Part shown: piece by piece, positions 1 to 6,511 of the stretch | Numbering within the stretch: position 1 is the first letter of the stretch | How the letters are laid out: each line of letters starts with the position of its first letter | Assembly: GCA_002338895.1 (NCBI GenBank) | Contig: DDJH01000258.1 | Coordinates: forward strand, 481-14,641 | Direction: 5' to 3' | Source of the DNA: Lentisphaeria bacterium UBA1829 | Lineage (GTDB): Bacteria; Verrucomicrobiota; Lentisphaeria; Victivallales; UBA1829 | DNA length: 14,161 bases | Notes under the pieces: generated by a model | Told to the model about the DNA's origin: nothing | The model's database searches: none | What the model saw: the letters and a program-made list of their open reading frames with translations, nothing else | Made by a program: the position numbers and the translations under genes

Positions 1-1434
1 AATCCGGCCGGGTGACGGAAGACGGCAGCCATCCAGAAGAAGATGGTGATCGGCATAGAGTTGTCCGTCCGGCTTGTTCTCTTTCCGGCGGAGGACCCAG
101 CATTCGTTCCTTTCCGGGCCGGCTGGTGTGCTCTTCCTCTCCGGAAGACGATGCTGAAGATAGAAGCATGCCGCGCCTTCGGTCCGTTCCGCCGCATCGA
201 TCAGGACCACCTGACGCCCCTGCTTCTCCAGAGTCGCGCATGCTTCAAACAGCGGACGGAGAGACTTTTTCCGATTCATGCGCTGTGCGGTCACCAGATC
301 AATTCCGATCGTTGTCACCGTCGCGAGGAGAAGAAGAGCCATTCCCGCTTTCCGGAGCGGAATTTTCTCTGTCAGCTGCCGGATCCGCCGGGGGAGGTGC
401 CCCAGATACCAGCCGGTCACCAGCGCGCACGGAACGCTCAGAGGAAGCAGATACACCATCCGTTTTCCGGATGCCGCACAGAGCAGCGCAAACGGAAGAA
501 GAATCCCCAGAAAAGGATACAGAAGTTCCCGGTTCCTGCCCGCGCGGAGATTCATGGCGATGGCAGCCAGTCCCGCCAGCAGAATCGGAAGCCAGGGCAG
601 GAAAAGCGTGGGAAGTTTCTGAAAATAGTAGAAAACGGATTCCGCATGATCGGTCTGCGTTCCGGCAAACCGTCCCAGATTGTTGGTCCAGAAGACGGTG
701 TCGAACATCTCCTTTCCCTCTGCATGCCAGAGCAGCGCATACCAGATTCCCGCCATCCCGAGCGCCAGAACTCCTCCCGTGAAGGCTCCGATCCAGCGCC
801 GCGGAGTCCAGGAGCGTTCGAGAAGGTCGCCGATCACAATCCAGCTGCCGATCACCGAGCCGGGAAGAACGATCCCGATCAGTCCTTTCGTATAGATTCC
901 CCCAGCAAGACCGAGAGCAAAAAGCGCCCAGTACCCGATGGTTCCCCATCTTCTTTCCTCCCTGCTCATCGCATAGAATCCATACAGGGAAAGAGCAATG
1001 AAAAACGCCAGAACCATATCCACCCGGCAGGTGCGGCTTTCCGGAAAAAACTGCGAACTGAACAGAAGCGCCATCCCGGAAAAGAGAGCTTCCCAGACAG
1101 AAAATTTCAGTTTGCGCGCAAAGGCATATGTCAGTATGACCAGCGCAAATGCGGCAAGGACCGATGGAAATTTCGCCGCAAAATCGCAGACTCCGAACAG
1201 CGTGTAACTTCCGGCGGTCAGCCAGGCGTGAAGAGGCGGATATTCCAGAAACGGTGTCCCGTTCAGGCGGGGAACGAGCGGTGTGCCGCCGAAAAAGGTT
1301 TCCGCCGCGATCCCGGCCGCCCGTGTTTCGTCGCCGGATTCAATCTCCCGGAATCCCACTGCTGCAAACAGCACAAGAAGCGCCGTTGCCGCCAGGAGAA
1401 AAACCGCTCTGCGCTCCATTTTTATTTCGTTCAT
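1..1434 (-). CDS. ArnT/GT39-type membrane glycosyltransferase (3' end missing)
   Basis: The gene is open from its ATG to the window edge, so 478 codons are visible and the C-terminus is lost. A hydrophobic segment at residues 10-27 leads into the first-loop signature of the GT39/ArnT (PMT_2) superfamily: D35-E36 in SGDETRAAGIAAE, then PRLNGTPFLEYPPLHAWL at 55-72. In this family the acidic pair lies at the active site, and the enzyme moves a sugar from a polyprenyl-phosphate carrier to lipid A, protein or another envelope acceptor on the outer side of the inner membrane. Many further hydrophobic segments follow, then a soluble C-terminal part. The first ATG is chosen because GGGGGAG lies about 7 nt upstream; the next Met (residue 6) has no such site. 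An intrinsic terminator separates it from the GH5 gene upstream, so it is probably its own transcription unit. Donor and acceptor cannot be read from the sequence. Confidence 0.88.
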   Translation of the reverse strand, partial: MNEIKMERRAVFLLAATALLVLFAAVGFREIESGDETRAAGIAAETFFGGTPLVPRLNGTPFLEYPPLHAWLTAGSYTLFGVCDFAAKFPSVLAAFALVILTYAFARKLKFSVWEALFSGMALLFSSQFFPESRTCRVDMVLAFFIALSLYGFYAMSREERRWGTIGYWALFALGLAGGIYTKGLIGIVLPGSVIGSWIVIGDLLERSWTPRRWIGAFTGGVLALGMAGIWYALLWHAEGKEMFDTVFWTNNLGRFAGTQTDHAESVFYYFQKLPTLFLPWLPILLAGLAAIAMNLRAGRNRELLYPFLGILLPFALLCAASGKRMVYLLPLSVPCALVTGWYLGHLPRRIRQLTEKIPLRKAGMALLLLATVTTIGIDLVTAQRMNRKKSLRPLFEACATLEKQGRQVVLIDAAERTEGAACFYLQHRLPERKSTPAGPERNECWVLRRKENKPDGQLYADHHLLLDGCRLPSPGRI

Positions 1435-1462
1435 CCGAGACTCCCCCGTTTTTGGAGAGAGC

Positions 1463-1468
1463 AATATA
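1463..1468 (-). promoter_or_regulatory. Possible -10 element for the glycosyltransferase gene
   Basis: The minus strand reads GCTATATTGC about 30 nt ahead of the start codon, a fair -10 (TATATT). No convincing -35 lies 16-18 nt upstream, so this is weak. The rest of the 173-bp gap (1435-1607) holds the ribosome binding site at about 1442-1448 and the GH5 terminator; nothing else was seen there. Confidence 0.25.
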
Positions 1469-1550
1469 GCTTGCCTTTTTCATCGGAGGCTGAAGCGCAG
1501 ATTAAATTTTGTTCATCTTTCTCTGAAATCTTTGCTGTTGAGACTGCAGA

Positions 1551-1591
1551 AAACAAAAAAAAGCGGAACGGATGGCTGTCATCCGTTCCGC
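1551..1591 (-). terminator. Intrinsic terminator of the GH5 gene/operon
   Basis: Positions 1563-1574 and 1580-1591 form a perfect 12-bp stem (GCGGAACGGATG with its complement) with a 5-nt loop. On the minus strand it is followed by eight T, a G and three more T. It begins 16 nt after the GH5 stop codon, the classical rho-independent arrangement. Confidence 0.93.
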
Positions 1592-1607
1592 AGATCAGGA
1601 AAAACCG

Positions 1608-3137
1608 TTACGGCTTCCGGTTCCGGGAGAGTCCCTCCAGAAGCACCCGTTTGCGGGGATTGTCGCTGGAAGGGACAATGGTTTTCGTCTTCCAGTCGAC
1701 CTCATGTTCGACGCTCCAGCCGTTCCATTCGCGGAAGGCGTGGTAGGTCCAGTCCCATCCGTACTCTTCGAAAAGCTCGATGCAGTCGCGCAGGTACTTG
1801 TCGGCACCCGGCGCCCAGATGATTGCGGAGAATTCGCCGCAGAAGATCTTCGCCTGGTGTTTCTGCTGGAATTCCCGAACGGGAGCCAGTGTATTCCGCA
1901 GCTCCTGCTTGTCCCAGCGTTTCCAGCCGATGACGCCCGGATAGCTCACGAGTTCGTCCGCGCCCTTTTCCCCGAAGTTGCCGCCGACGAGCTGATGCGT
2001 ATACTGACCCGGCTGATACATGTGAAACTGATAAATGATGTTTTTCAGTTTGATCGGCGAGAAATAGGAGAAGGTCGCCGGTGCGCTCCACAGATTGGAT
2101 TCCACATAGATCGGGGTTTCCGGATCAATTTTCCGGATCTCCTCCGCCGCCATTTTCTGAACGGTCCAGTAGTCGTATTTCACCGCGCGGTTCTGGTTGG
2201 GCTCGTTGACCAGGTTGTAGCCCCAGAGAGCCTTCTTCCCCTGGAAGCGGCGGACAATGCGGCGCCAGACTTCCAGAAAATGATCCAGATACTTCTTTTC
2301 GCTCTGCAGACGCAGCTCCTTGAGTTCGTCGCGTCCTCCCGGCGGCGAGTGGAGATCAATAATCAGGCGGATTCCGTTCTGTTCCGCCCACTGGAACTCC
2401 TGTTCGAGACGGTCCAGCCGGCTGTTGAGCCAGCGGTCATACTCCTCCAGATCCAGATCGGTGTTGACCTGTCCCCATGCGCGGACCAGCTGAGCACGGC
2501 CGAGATTGGCTCCATAGGCGGCAAGATCCCGGTAATCTTTCTCCGTCAGATTGTTCCCGAGCATCACGCCGCGGCGGACCGGACGGTTCCGGACCGCATC
2601 ACTGTATTCCGCAATATGATTTTCATTGACCTTTCGGAAGATCTGTTCCCCTCTGGTGATCCGGAGCGACGCCAGATCGAAACGGACCTCGCCCGAACTG
2701 TTCTGCAGTCCCAGACTCAGCTTCCCGTTCGATGCCCCTTTCGGAATATCCACCGAAAAGAAAAGCTCCTTCTGAAACGTTCCCCAGAGCTGAACCGGAT
2801 GTTTGTAAATCGGCTCCCCTTCCGCCGTCCGGAACGAAAGCATGAATTTCACTCCGTTCCACTTCTCCGGCGGAACGCTGACATTCTTCGCCTCGGCCCG
2901 GATATGGAAAATCAGATTCTTTCCGTAAGCCTGCCGGAGATCAAAGGGTGTTGAAACGAAATGCTGTCCGTTCGCTTCCCCTTTCGGCACCGATACAACA
3001 ACCGTCTCCCCCTTCTTCTCGCAGTATTTTCCCACGCTCCAGGAGAACGGCCCCCCGATCTCCTCTCCGGCGCCGATCTGTGAACCGGAACACAGACCGA
3101 GCGCACACAACATCACAGCCTTCCAAACACTCCTCAT
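1608..3137 (-). CDS. Secreted GH5-family glycoside hydrolase with N-terminal beta domain
   Basis: A 509-residue retaining endo-glycosidase of the cellulase/mannanase (GH5, clan A) type. Residues 1-24 look like a Sec signal peptide. Residues about 41-160 form an all-beta accessory domain with WNG at 93-95 and GLQNSSG near 143-149; it resembles the small protein encoded at 4315-4812. The catalytic barrel starts near 188. NLVNEPN carries the expected acid/base E312 and IFCGEFSA the nucleophile E435; DLHSPPGG (H263), the FHMY region (H372) and W463 are other family active-site positions. The start given is the ATG preceded by AAAGGA with a 7-nt gap; a longer ORF from 3167 would bury that site and the signal peptide. 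Substrate (beta-glucan, mannan or other) is not decided by the sequence. It is the last gene of a regulator-led locus and ends at a strong terminator. Confidence 0.9.
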   Translation of the reverse strand: MRSVWKAVMLCALGLCSGSQIGAGEEIGGPFSWSVGKYCEKKGETVVVSVPKGEANGQHFVSTPFDLRQAYGKNLIFHIRAEAKNVSVPPEKWNGVKFMLSFRTAEGEPIYKHPVQLWGTFQKELFFSVDIPKGASNGKLSLGLQNSSGEVRFDLASLRITRGEQIFRKVNENHIAEYSDAVRNRPVRRGVMLGNNLTEKDYRDLAAYGANLGRAQLVRAWGQVNTDLDLEEYDRWLNSRLDRLEQEFQWAEQNGIRLIIDLHSPPGGRDELKELRLQSEKKYLDHFLEVWRRIVRRFQGKKALWGYNLVNEPNQNRAVKYDYWTVQKMAAEEIRKIDPETPIYVESNLWSAPATFSYFSPIKLKNIIYQFHMYQPGQYTHQLVGGNFGEKGADELVSYPGVIGWKRWDKQELRNTLAPVREFQQKHQAKIFCGEFSAIIWAPGADKYLRDCIELFEEYGWDWTYHAFREWNGWSVEHEVDWKTKTIVPSSDNPRKRVLLEGLSRNRKP

Positions 3138-3152
3138 TCTTTTTCCTTTCTC

Positions 3153-3200
3153 AAAAAAATAAAACAAACGGGAAACATGCGAGCGACCTCACGTTTCCCG
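3153..3200 (-). terminator. Terminator-like hairpin in the GH5 leader (possible attenuator)
   Basis: On the minus strand CGGGAAAC (3200-3193) pairs with GTTTCCCG (3176-3169), 8 bp, with further partial pairing inside (GTGAG against CTCGCAT). It is followed by a T-rich tract at 3168-3153, broken by one G and one A. It ends only about 15 nt before the GH5 start codon, with no room for a promoter in between, so transcription of GH5 must pass through it. It could be the terminator of the pseudopilin gene that leaks into GH5, or a regulated attenuator of the GH5 leader. Confidence 0.65.
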
Positions 3201-3329
3201 GGGCAAGGTTCCGCCGCCCCTGTCGCGGTCCGGCGGCGAGATTCCGGTCGTACTCAGCACGAACCTCTTCCCGCCCGTCCACTTTTCAATCCAACGTTTC
3301 CGTTCGACCTGTCCGCCGCCCCCTGTACA

Positions 3330-3357
3330 AAAATATCATCCTCCCCACCATTTTCAA
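3330..3357 (-). promoter_or_regulatory. Possible internal promoter for the GH5 gene
   Basis: The minus strand shows TTGAAA (3357-3352), a 16-nt spacer, then TATTTT (3335-3330), a fair sigma70-type match just downstream of the pseudopilin stop. It would give a leader of about 185 nt containing a GC-rich 7-bp hairpin (arms 3212-3218 and 3232-3238) and the terminator-like hairpin. No gene was seen in the 244-bp gap 3138-3381. Confidence 0.45.
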
Positions 3358-3381
3358 CCCCCCCTCTCTGATTTTTCGAAC

Positions 3382-4275
3382 TTATTCCCCGGTCTGCATC
3401 GTGCCGTTGATGAAGAAGTTCCGACTGGCGTCGAACCATGTCGTGACGTTCACAATAACCGCATTGTCATACAGCGGTCTTCCTTCCGAATCGCGGACGC
3501 CGCTCCAGCGGAGGATTTTCCGGGCCGGAAACGTTTTCCCCGCCCACGATTCGACATGCCCGTCCGCAAAGACCAGATTGCTTCTCCCGAGATGACGCGG
3601 GAACAGATATGCGTGCTGCATCTGATTCCCCTCGTTCCGCAGGCAGTTTGCGGAATTTGCCGCCAGTCCCTCCTTGTGATTTGCCGCTTCGCCATCCGCT
3701 CCGATCGCCGCCGCGGAGGGCGGGCATTTCCGATGCGGGAAAACGGAAACATCCCGGTAAACCGGTTCAAGGAGCCGCATGGTTCCGCCGTTCTGTTCGG
3801 AAAAGACAAACGGATAAATATACTCCGTCTTGACAATCGCATTGTTTGCATCCTCCGCCGTGCTCGGATCGTAGAGGGCGGAGGGACAGAAGAACACCTT
3901 CGGAATCCGTTCGATCAGCTCCGGTCTGGCCGAGAGATTGGCGAGTTCTTCATTGCTCGGCCCCCCGAGCGATTCGGAGATTTTCGACCAGTAGGCTCCT
4001 CGGTTCGCCCACCGGGCGGAGGAATCCCTGTTCGTGAAATATCCGTTCCAACTTTCCGCATACTGCAGCACTCCGGCACCCACCTGCCGCAGATTTCCTA
4101 TGCAGGAGACCGAACGCCCTTTCTCGATGCTCTGCCTCAATGCAGGAAGCAGAAGAGAAAGAAGAATGACTAAAACCGATACGACAACAAGAAGTTCTAC
4201 AAGAGTGAAATTTCTCTTATTTCTTCCTGTCGGAGAACTTTCTTTTTTCCATTCATCCGATTCTGTAGTGAGCAT
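3382..4275 (-). CDS. H-X9-DG pseudopilin (prepilin-type N-terminal cleavage domain)
   Basis: A 297-residue protein with the type IV prepilin N-terminus: basic leader ending KRN, then FTLVELLVVVSVLVILLSLL from F23 with the conserved Glu at position +5 (E27), forming the hydrophobic pilin helix. The C-terminal half carries H228-x9-D238-G239, the mark of the very large pseudopilin family expanded in Lentisphaerota and Planctomycetota (related to DUF1559-type proteins). Such proteins are cleaved by a prepilin peptidase and held in or beyond the inner membrane; their exact job is unknown, though many lie next to sugar-degradation genes, as here. The leader is long (22 residues) and the residue before the cleavage site is Asn rather than the usual Gly. 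Start: ATG with AAGGAG 9 nt upstream. It lies 39 nt after the small secreted protein gene, with no promoter between, so they are probably co-transcribed. Confidence 0.9.
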   Translation of the reverse strand: MLTTESDEWKKESSPTGRNKRNFTLVELLVVVSVLVILLSLLLPALRQSIEKGRSVSCIGNLRQVGAGVLQYAESWNGYFTNRDSSARWANRGAYWSKISESLGGPSNEELANLSARPELIERIPKVFFCPSALYDPSTAEDANNAIVKTEYIYPFVFSEQNGGTMRLLEPVYRDVSVFPHRKCPPSAAAIGADGEAANHKEGLAANSANCLRNEGNQMQHAYLFPRHLGRSNLVFADGHVESWAGKTFPARKILRWSGVRDSEGRPLYDNAVIVNVTTWFDASRNFFINGTMQTGE

Positions 4276-4314
4276 CGGCAGAATCTCCTTCCGTTTTCGG
4301 TCTCCCGCGATGGC

Positions 4315-4812
4315 TTATTCCACGGAGAGATCCAGGTTCCGGAACTGAATCTTGCCCGACGAATCCTGCAGACCGAAGCAGACGATCCCGGTCTTGGCAT
4401 CCGCCGGAATCTGAACCGCCTTCCGGAATTTCGTCCAGTCGGTCGTTCCGAAGGTCTTTCCGGTCAGGAACGAGGGATAGACTTTCTTCCCGTTCGTGGT
4501 GTACGTCAGCATCACTTTGGCTCCGTTCCAGACGTCTTTCGGTTTCGTCACGCCGGTCATTTTCACTTCCCCGGAGATCACCAGCTTTTTCCCGTTGGCT
4601 TTGAGCTTGGCAAAATCCACCGTCATGTACACTTTTGTCCGATCGGTGTGGGTCTCTTTCCCGGCCGGAACGTCAAACGAGAGAACTCCCTGCTGCATTT
4701 TCGCGTACTGGCACGCCGCAACCTTCAGTTCCTTCTCCGTAATCGGCGCCGCCACAAGTGCGCCCGCGGCCGTGCAGAACAGCAGTGCCGCCGTCAGACT
4801 TTTTCCTTTCAT
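4315..4812 (-). CDS. Small secreted single-domain protein, homologous to the GH5 N-terminal domain
   Basis: 165 residues: a clear signal peptide (MKGKSLTAALLFCTAAG..., likely cleavage near AAP at 21-23) and one predicted beta domain. No named family was recognised. From about residue 60 to 164 it aligns with residues 60-160 of the GH5 enzyme encoded at 1608-3137: GKKLVI/GKNLIF, WNGAKVML/WNGVKFML, then GLQDSSGKIQF/GLQNSSGEVRF near the end, in the same order and spacing. By analogy with other accessory domains of glycosidases it may bind carbohydrate, but that is inference. Start: ATG with AAGGAG 6 nt upstream; a longer in-frame ORF to 4986 lies inside the regulator gene and is rejected. It begins 20 nt after the regulator stop, so the two are surely one operon. 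Confidence 0.85.
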   Translation of the reverse strand: MKGKSLTAALLFCTAAGALVAAPITEKELKVAACQYAKMQQGVLSFDVPAGKETHTDRTKVYMTVDFAKLKANGKKLVISGEVKMTGVTKPKDVWNGAKVMLTYTTNGKKVYPSFLTGKTFGTTDWTKFRKAVQIPADAKTGIVCFGLQDSSGKIQFRNLDLSVE

Positions 4813-4832
4813 GATCTTCTCCTTTGTTTGGG

Positions 4833-5903
4833 TTATGTTGTCGGATCCGCGTTCCGGAATCCGTTCAACGCATGTGCGCGAAGTTTTTTCTCCACAAAAA
4901 GATGAACCACCTGCCCGGGTTTCTCCTGAAACGACACAAGCAGATCCGCCGCAAGACGGGCCGCCTCCCGGTAGGGATTGTCGCAAAACAGATACGGAAC
5001 ATCCGTTTCCATTTCAGTGGTCGGCCCCAGCGAGACCAGGCGGCACGCATCCCATCCGTCACAGCTCTCCAGAAACGCCGCCGCCTCCTTCAGATTCCCC
5101 GACGAAACCAGCAGCGCATCCGGAATCCCCCCGTTCAGAAACTTCGCCAGTCCCGAGGCAAACTGATCGATCCTTTCACAGCTCCCGAACGCAAAGTCAA
5201 ACTCCTCCGCCGGGAAGTATTCCGCGCAGACCGAGGAAAACGCCTCGTACACAAACGGCGATGCAAGAAAGGCCCGGATCTTTCTTCTTTTCTCCTTTCC
5301 GAACCGTTCCGCCAGTTCCGTCAGCGCCTCCCGATAGGAAAAGTCAATCCCCGAAAGCCCCTCCCGGTGCGGAATGCCGTATGTGACAAACGGAAGCCCT
5401 CTGCGCGAGACCTCTTCATAAAATTCCTGTCCATGTCCCTTCGCCCATTCGATCGGTCCAATCCAGAGCACCCCGTTCAGATCCAGCGAAAGAAGCTCGT
5501 TGACACACGCCCCGCAGCTTTTTCCGACAATCCGCAGATCATGAACAAAACAGGGACGGTGCGCCATTTCCCGGTAGATTTCGGAAAGCGCCATCAGTTC
5601 GAAATCCCCCCATGTGAAGTGATCGCCGTTCCCGACGGTGACCCCGAACAGCGGATGATCCAGCGGTCGCGGAATCGTAAACGTCCCGATCCGCGGTTTG
5701 CCGATCAGGACTCCCGCGAAGATCAGACGTTCCAGCTCCCGCTGCGCCACCCGGCGTGTCGTCCCGAACATTCTGGCCAGATCGTAGCTGGACGGCACTT
5801 TCACGGAACTCCGGCCGCCCTTCCGGATAATATTATAGATATGATGACGGATGCTCAGCACTCCGCCGTCTGCGCCTGTTTCCTGTTCGTTTTGCGGATT
5901 CAC
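4833..5903 (-). CDS. GntR-type winged-helix regulator with LacI-like sensor domain
   Basis: 356 residues. Residues about 15-78 form a GntR-family winged helix: VPSSYDLARMFGTTRRVAQR (helix-turn-helix), ELERLIFAGVLIG, then the wing ending GTFTIP. The rest (about 85-345) looks like the periplasmic-binding-protein type of sensor found in LacI/GalR and AraR-like chimeras, which usually bind a sugar; similarity here is by overall pattern rather than a sharp motif. The start is a GTG with a modest AAGG site; the next Met (residue 45) lies inside the DNA-binding domain, and an upstream in-frame stop excludes a much longer form. As first gene of the locus, it probably controls its own promoter and the downstream pseudopilin and GH5 genes. 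Whether it represses or activates, and its ligand, cannot be read directly. Confidence 0.85.
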   Translation of the reverse strand: MNPQNEQETGADGGVLSIRHHIYNIIRKGGRSSVKVPSSYDLARMFGTTRRVAQRELERLIFAGVLIGKPRIGTFTIPRPLDHPLFGVTVGNGDHFTWGDFELMALSEIYREMAHRPCFVHDLRIVGKSCGACVNELLSLDLNGVLWIGPIEWAKGHGQEFYEEVSRRGLPFVTYGIPHREGLSGIDFSYREALTELAERFGKEKRRKIRAFLASPFVYEAFSSVCAEYFPAEEFDFAFGSCERIDQFASGLAKFLNGGIPDALLVSSGNLKEAAAFLESCDGWDACRLVSLGPTTEMETDVPYLFCDNPYREAARLAADLLVSFQEKPGQVVHLFVEKKLRAHALNGFRNADPTT

Positions 5904-5940
5904 TCTTCTGCCTTCGGGTTCCGGGGTGATTCTCCAGGGT

Positions 5941-5960
5941 GGTTCTAGGAGGTTCTAGGG
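5941..5960. repeat. Tandem 10-bp repeat, candidate operator
   Basis: Two adjacent copies, GGTTCTAGGA and GGTTCTAGGG, are spaced exactly one DNA helical turn apart, each with a CTAG core. They lie at the predicted transcription start of the regulator operon (start expected near 5956), where a bound repressor would block transcription. That the neighbouring regulator binds here is inference. Confidence 0.5.
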
Positions 5961-5962
5961 AT

Positions 5963-5991
5963 AATATAAGCACGCCTTTCAGATTTGTCAA
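5963..5991 (-). promoter_or_regulatory. Sigma70-type promoter of the regulator operon
   Basis: The minus strand reads a perfect -35 TTGACA (5991-5986), a 17-nt spacer and TATATT (5968-5963), followed by ATCCC. Predicted start is near 5956, giving a leader of about 50 nt to the GTG codon. Confidence 0.82.
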
Positions 5992-6061
5992 GGAGAGAGG
6001 AATTTTTTTTCGGAAGCGGTTGGAAAAGAAGGCGGAAGGGGGGAGAGAAAACGATCCGCTA

Positions 6062-6089
6062 TTGATTATTCCCGTTCGCATGATATATT
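6062..6089 (+). promoter_or_regulatory. Promoter of panD and the EamA gene
   Basis: TTGATT (6062-6067), 16-nt spacer, TATATT (6084-6089), continuing ATCCGCCG. It stands back-to-back with the regulator promoter in the 220-bp gap 5904-6123; the about 70 bp between the two -35 boxes is purine-rich on the plus strand and shows nothing else. Confidence 0.72.
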
Positions 6090-6123
6090 ATCCGCCGCGA
6101 CCAATTTTATGGAGAAGGGTGCT

Positions 6124-6504
6124 ATGCAGCTGCAATTGATCAAAGGAAAAATCCATCGGGCAAGACTGACCCACTGCGATCTGGATTATGAGGGAAGCCT
6201 TGAGATCGACATCAATTATCTGAACAAGGCGGAAATTCTCCCGTATGAGAAAATCCTTGTTGTCAATGCGACCAACGGGGAACGTCTGGAAACCTATGCG
6301 ATTCCCGGAGAACCCGGATCGAAAGTGTTCCGTCTGAACGGAGCGGCGGCTCACAAGGGATCGGTCGGAGATATCGTGACGATCATGGCGTTCGGCATCC
6401 TCGATGAACAGGAGGCCCGCAATTTCCAGCCGAAAGTCATCGTGCTCGACGAAAACAACGAGATCATTGCGGTCCGCCGGGGAAGAACTCCGCTGACGGA
6501 GTAA
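6124..6504 (+). CDS. panD: Aspartate 1-decarboxylase precursor (PanD)
   Basis: 126 residues, the normal length. PanD turns L-aspartate into beta-alanine and CO2 in the cytoplasm, the beta-alanine half of pantothenate and coenzyme A synthesis. It is made as a proenzyme that cuts itself at Gly24-Ser25, with Ser25 becoming the pyruvoyl cofactor. All expected residues fall at the E. coli numbers: K9, H11, Y22, E23, G24-S25, R54, T57, Y58 and N72 in NGAAAH. The ATG at 6124 is chosen over one 15 nt upstream because it gives this exact numbering and because GGAG at 6111-6114 then sits 9 nt upstream; the earlier start would consume that site. It is the first gene of a two-gene unit with the EamA transporter and no other pantothenate gene is in the window. 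Confidence 0.97.
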   Translation: MQLQLIKGKIHRARLTHCDLDYEGSLEIDINYLNKAEILPYEKILVVNATNGERLETYAIPGEPGSKVFRLNGAAAHKGSVGDIVTIMAFGILDEQEARNFQPKVIVLDENNEIIAVRRGRTPLTE

Positions 6505-6511
6505 CGAAAAA

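Noticed and set aside
43..1746. 567-codon open frame on the plus strand opposite the glycosyltransferase
   Set aside because: It has no ribosome binding site or domain pattern, is rich in Arg/Lys/Pro/Ser as expected of an antisense shadow, runs across a clear terminator, and the opposite strand encodes a recognisable ArnT-like protein.
1572..2954. 460-codon open frame antisense to the GH5 gene
   Set aside because: The minus strand carries a signal peptide and both GH5 catalytic motifs; the antisense frame has no recognised motif and begins inside the terminator hairpin.
3212..3238. GC-rich hairpin in the GH5 leader as a known riboswitch
   Set aside because: The 7-bp stem with a 13-nt loop matches no riboswitch class I can recognise; it is kept only as part of the leader description.
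4813..4986. N-terminal extension of the small secreted protein
   Set aside because: The added residues overlap the regulator coding region and hide an obvious signal peptide that starts at the ATG at 4812 with its own AAGGAG.
4824..5948. 374-codon open frame antisense to the regulator
   Set aside because: The regulator frame has a clear GntR winged helix and its own promoter; the antisense frame is Arg/Pro/Gln-rich and would read through the regulator's promoter.
6109..6123. Earlier ATG start for panD
   Set aside because: It would place the GGAG ribosome binding site inside the gene and shift Ser25 away from the conserved numbering.
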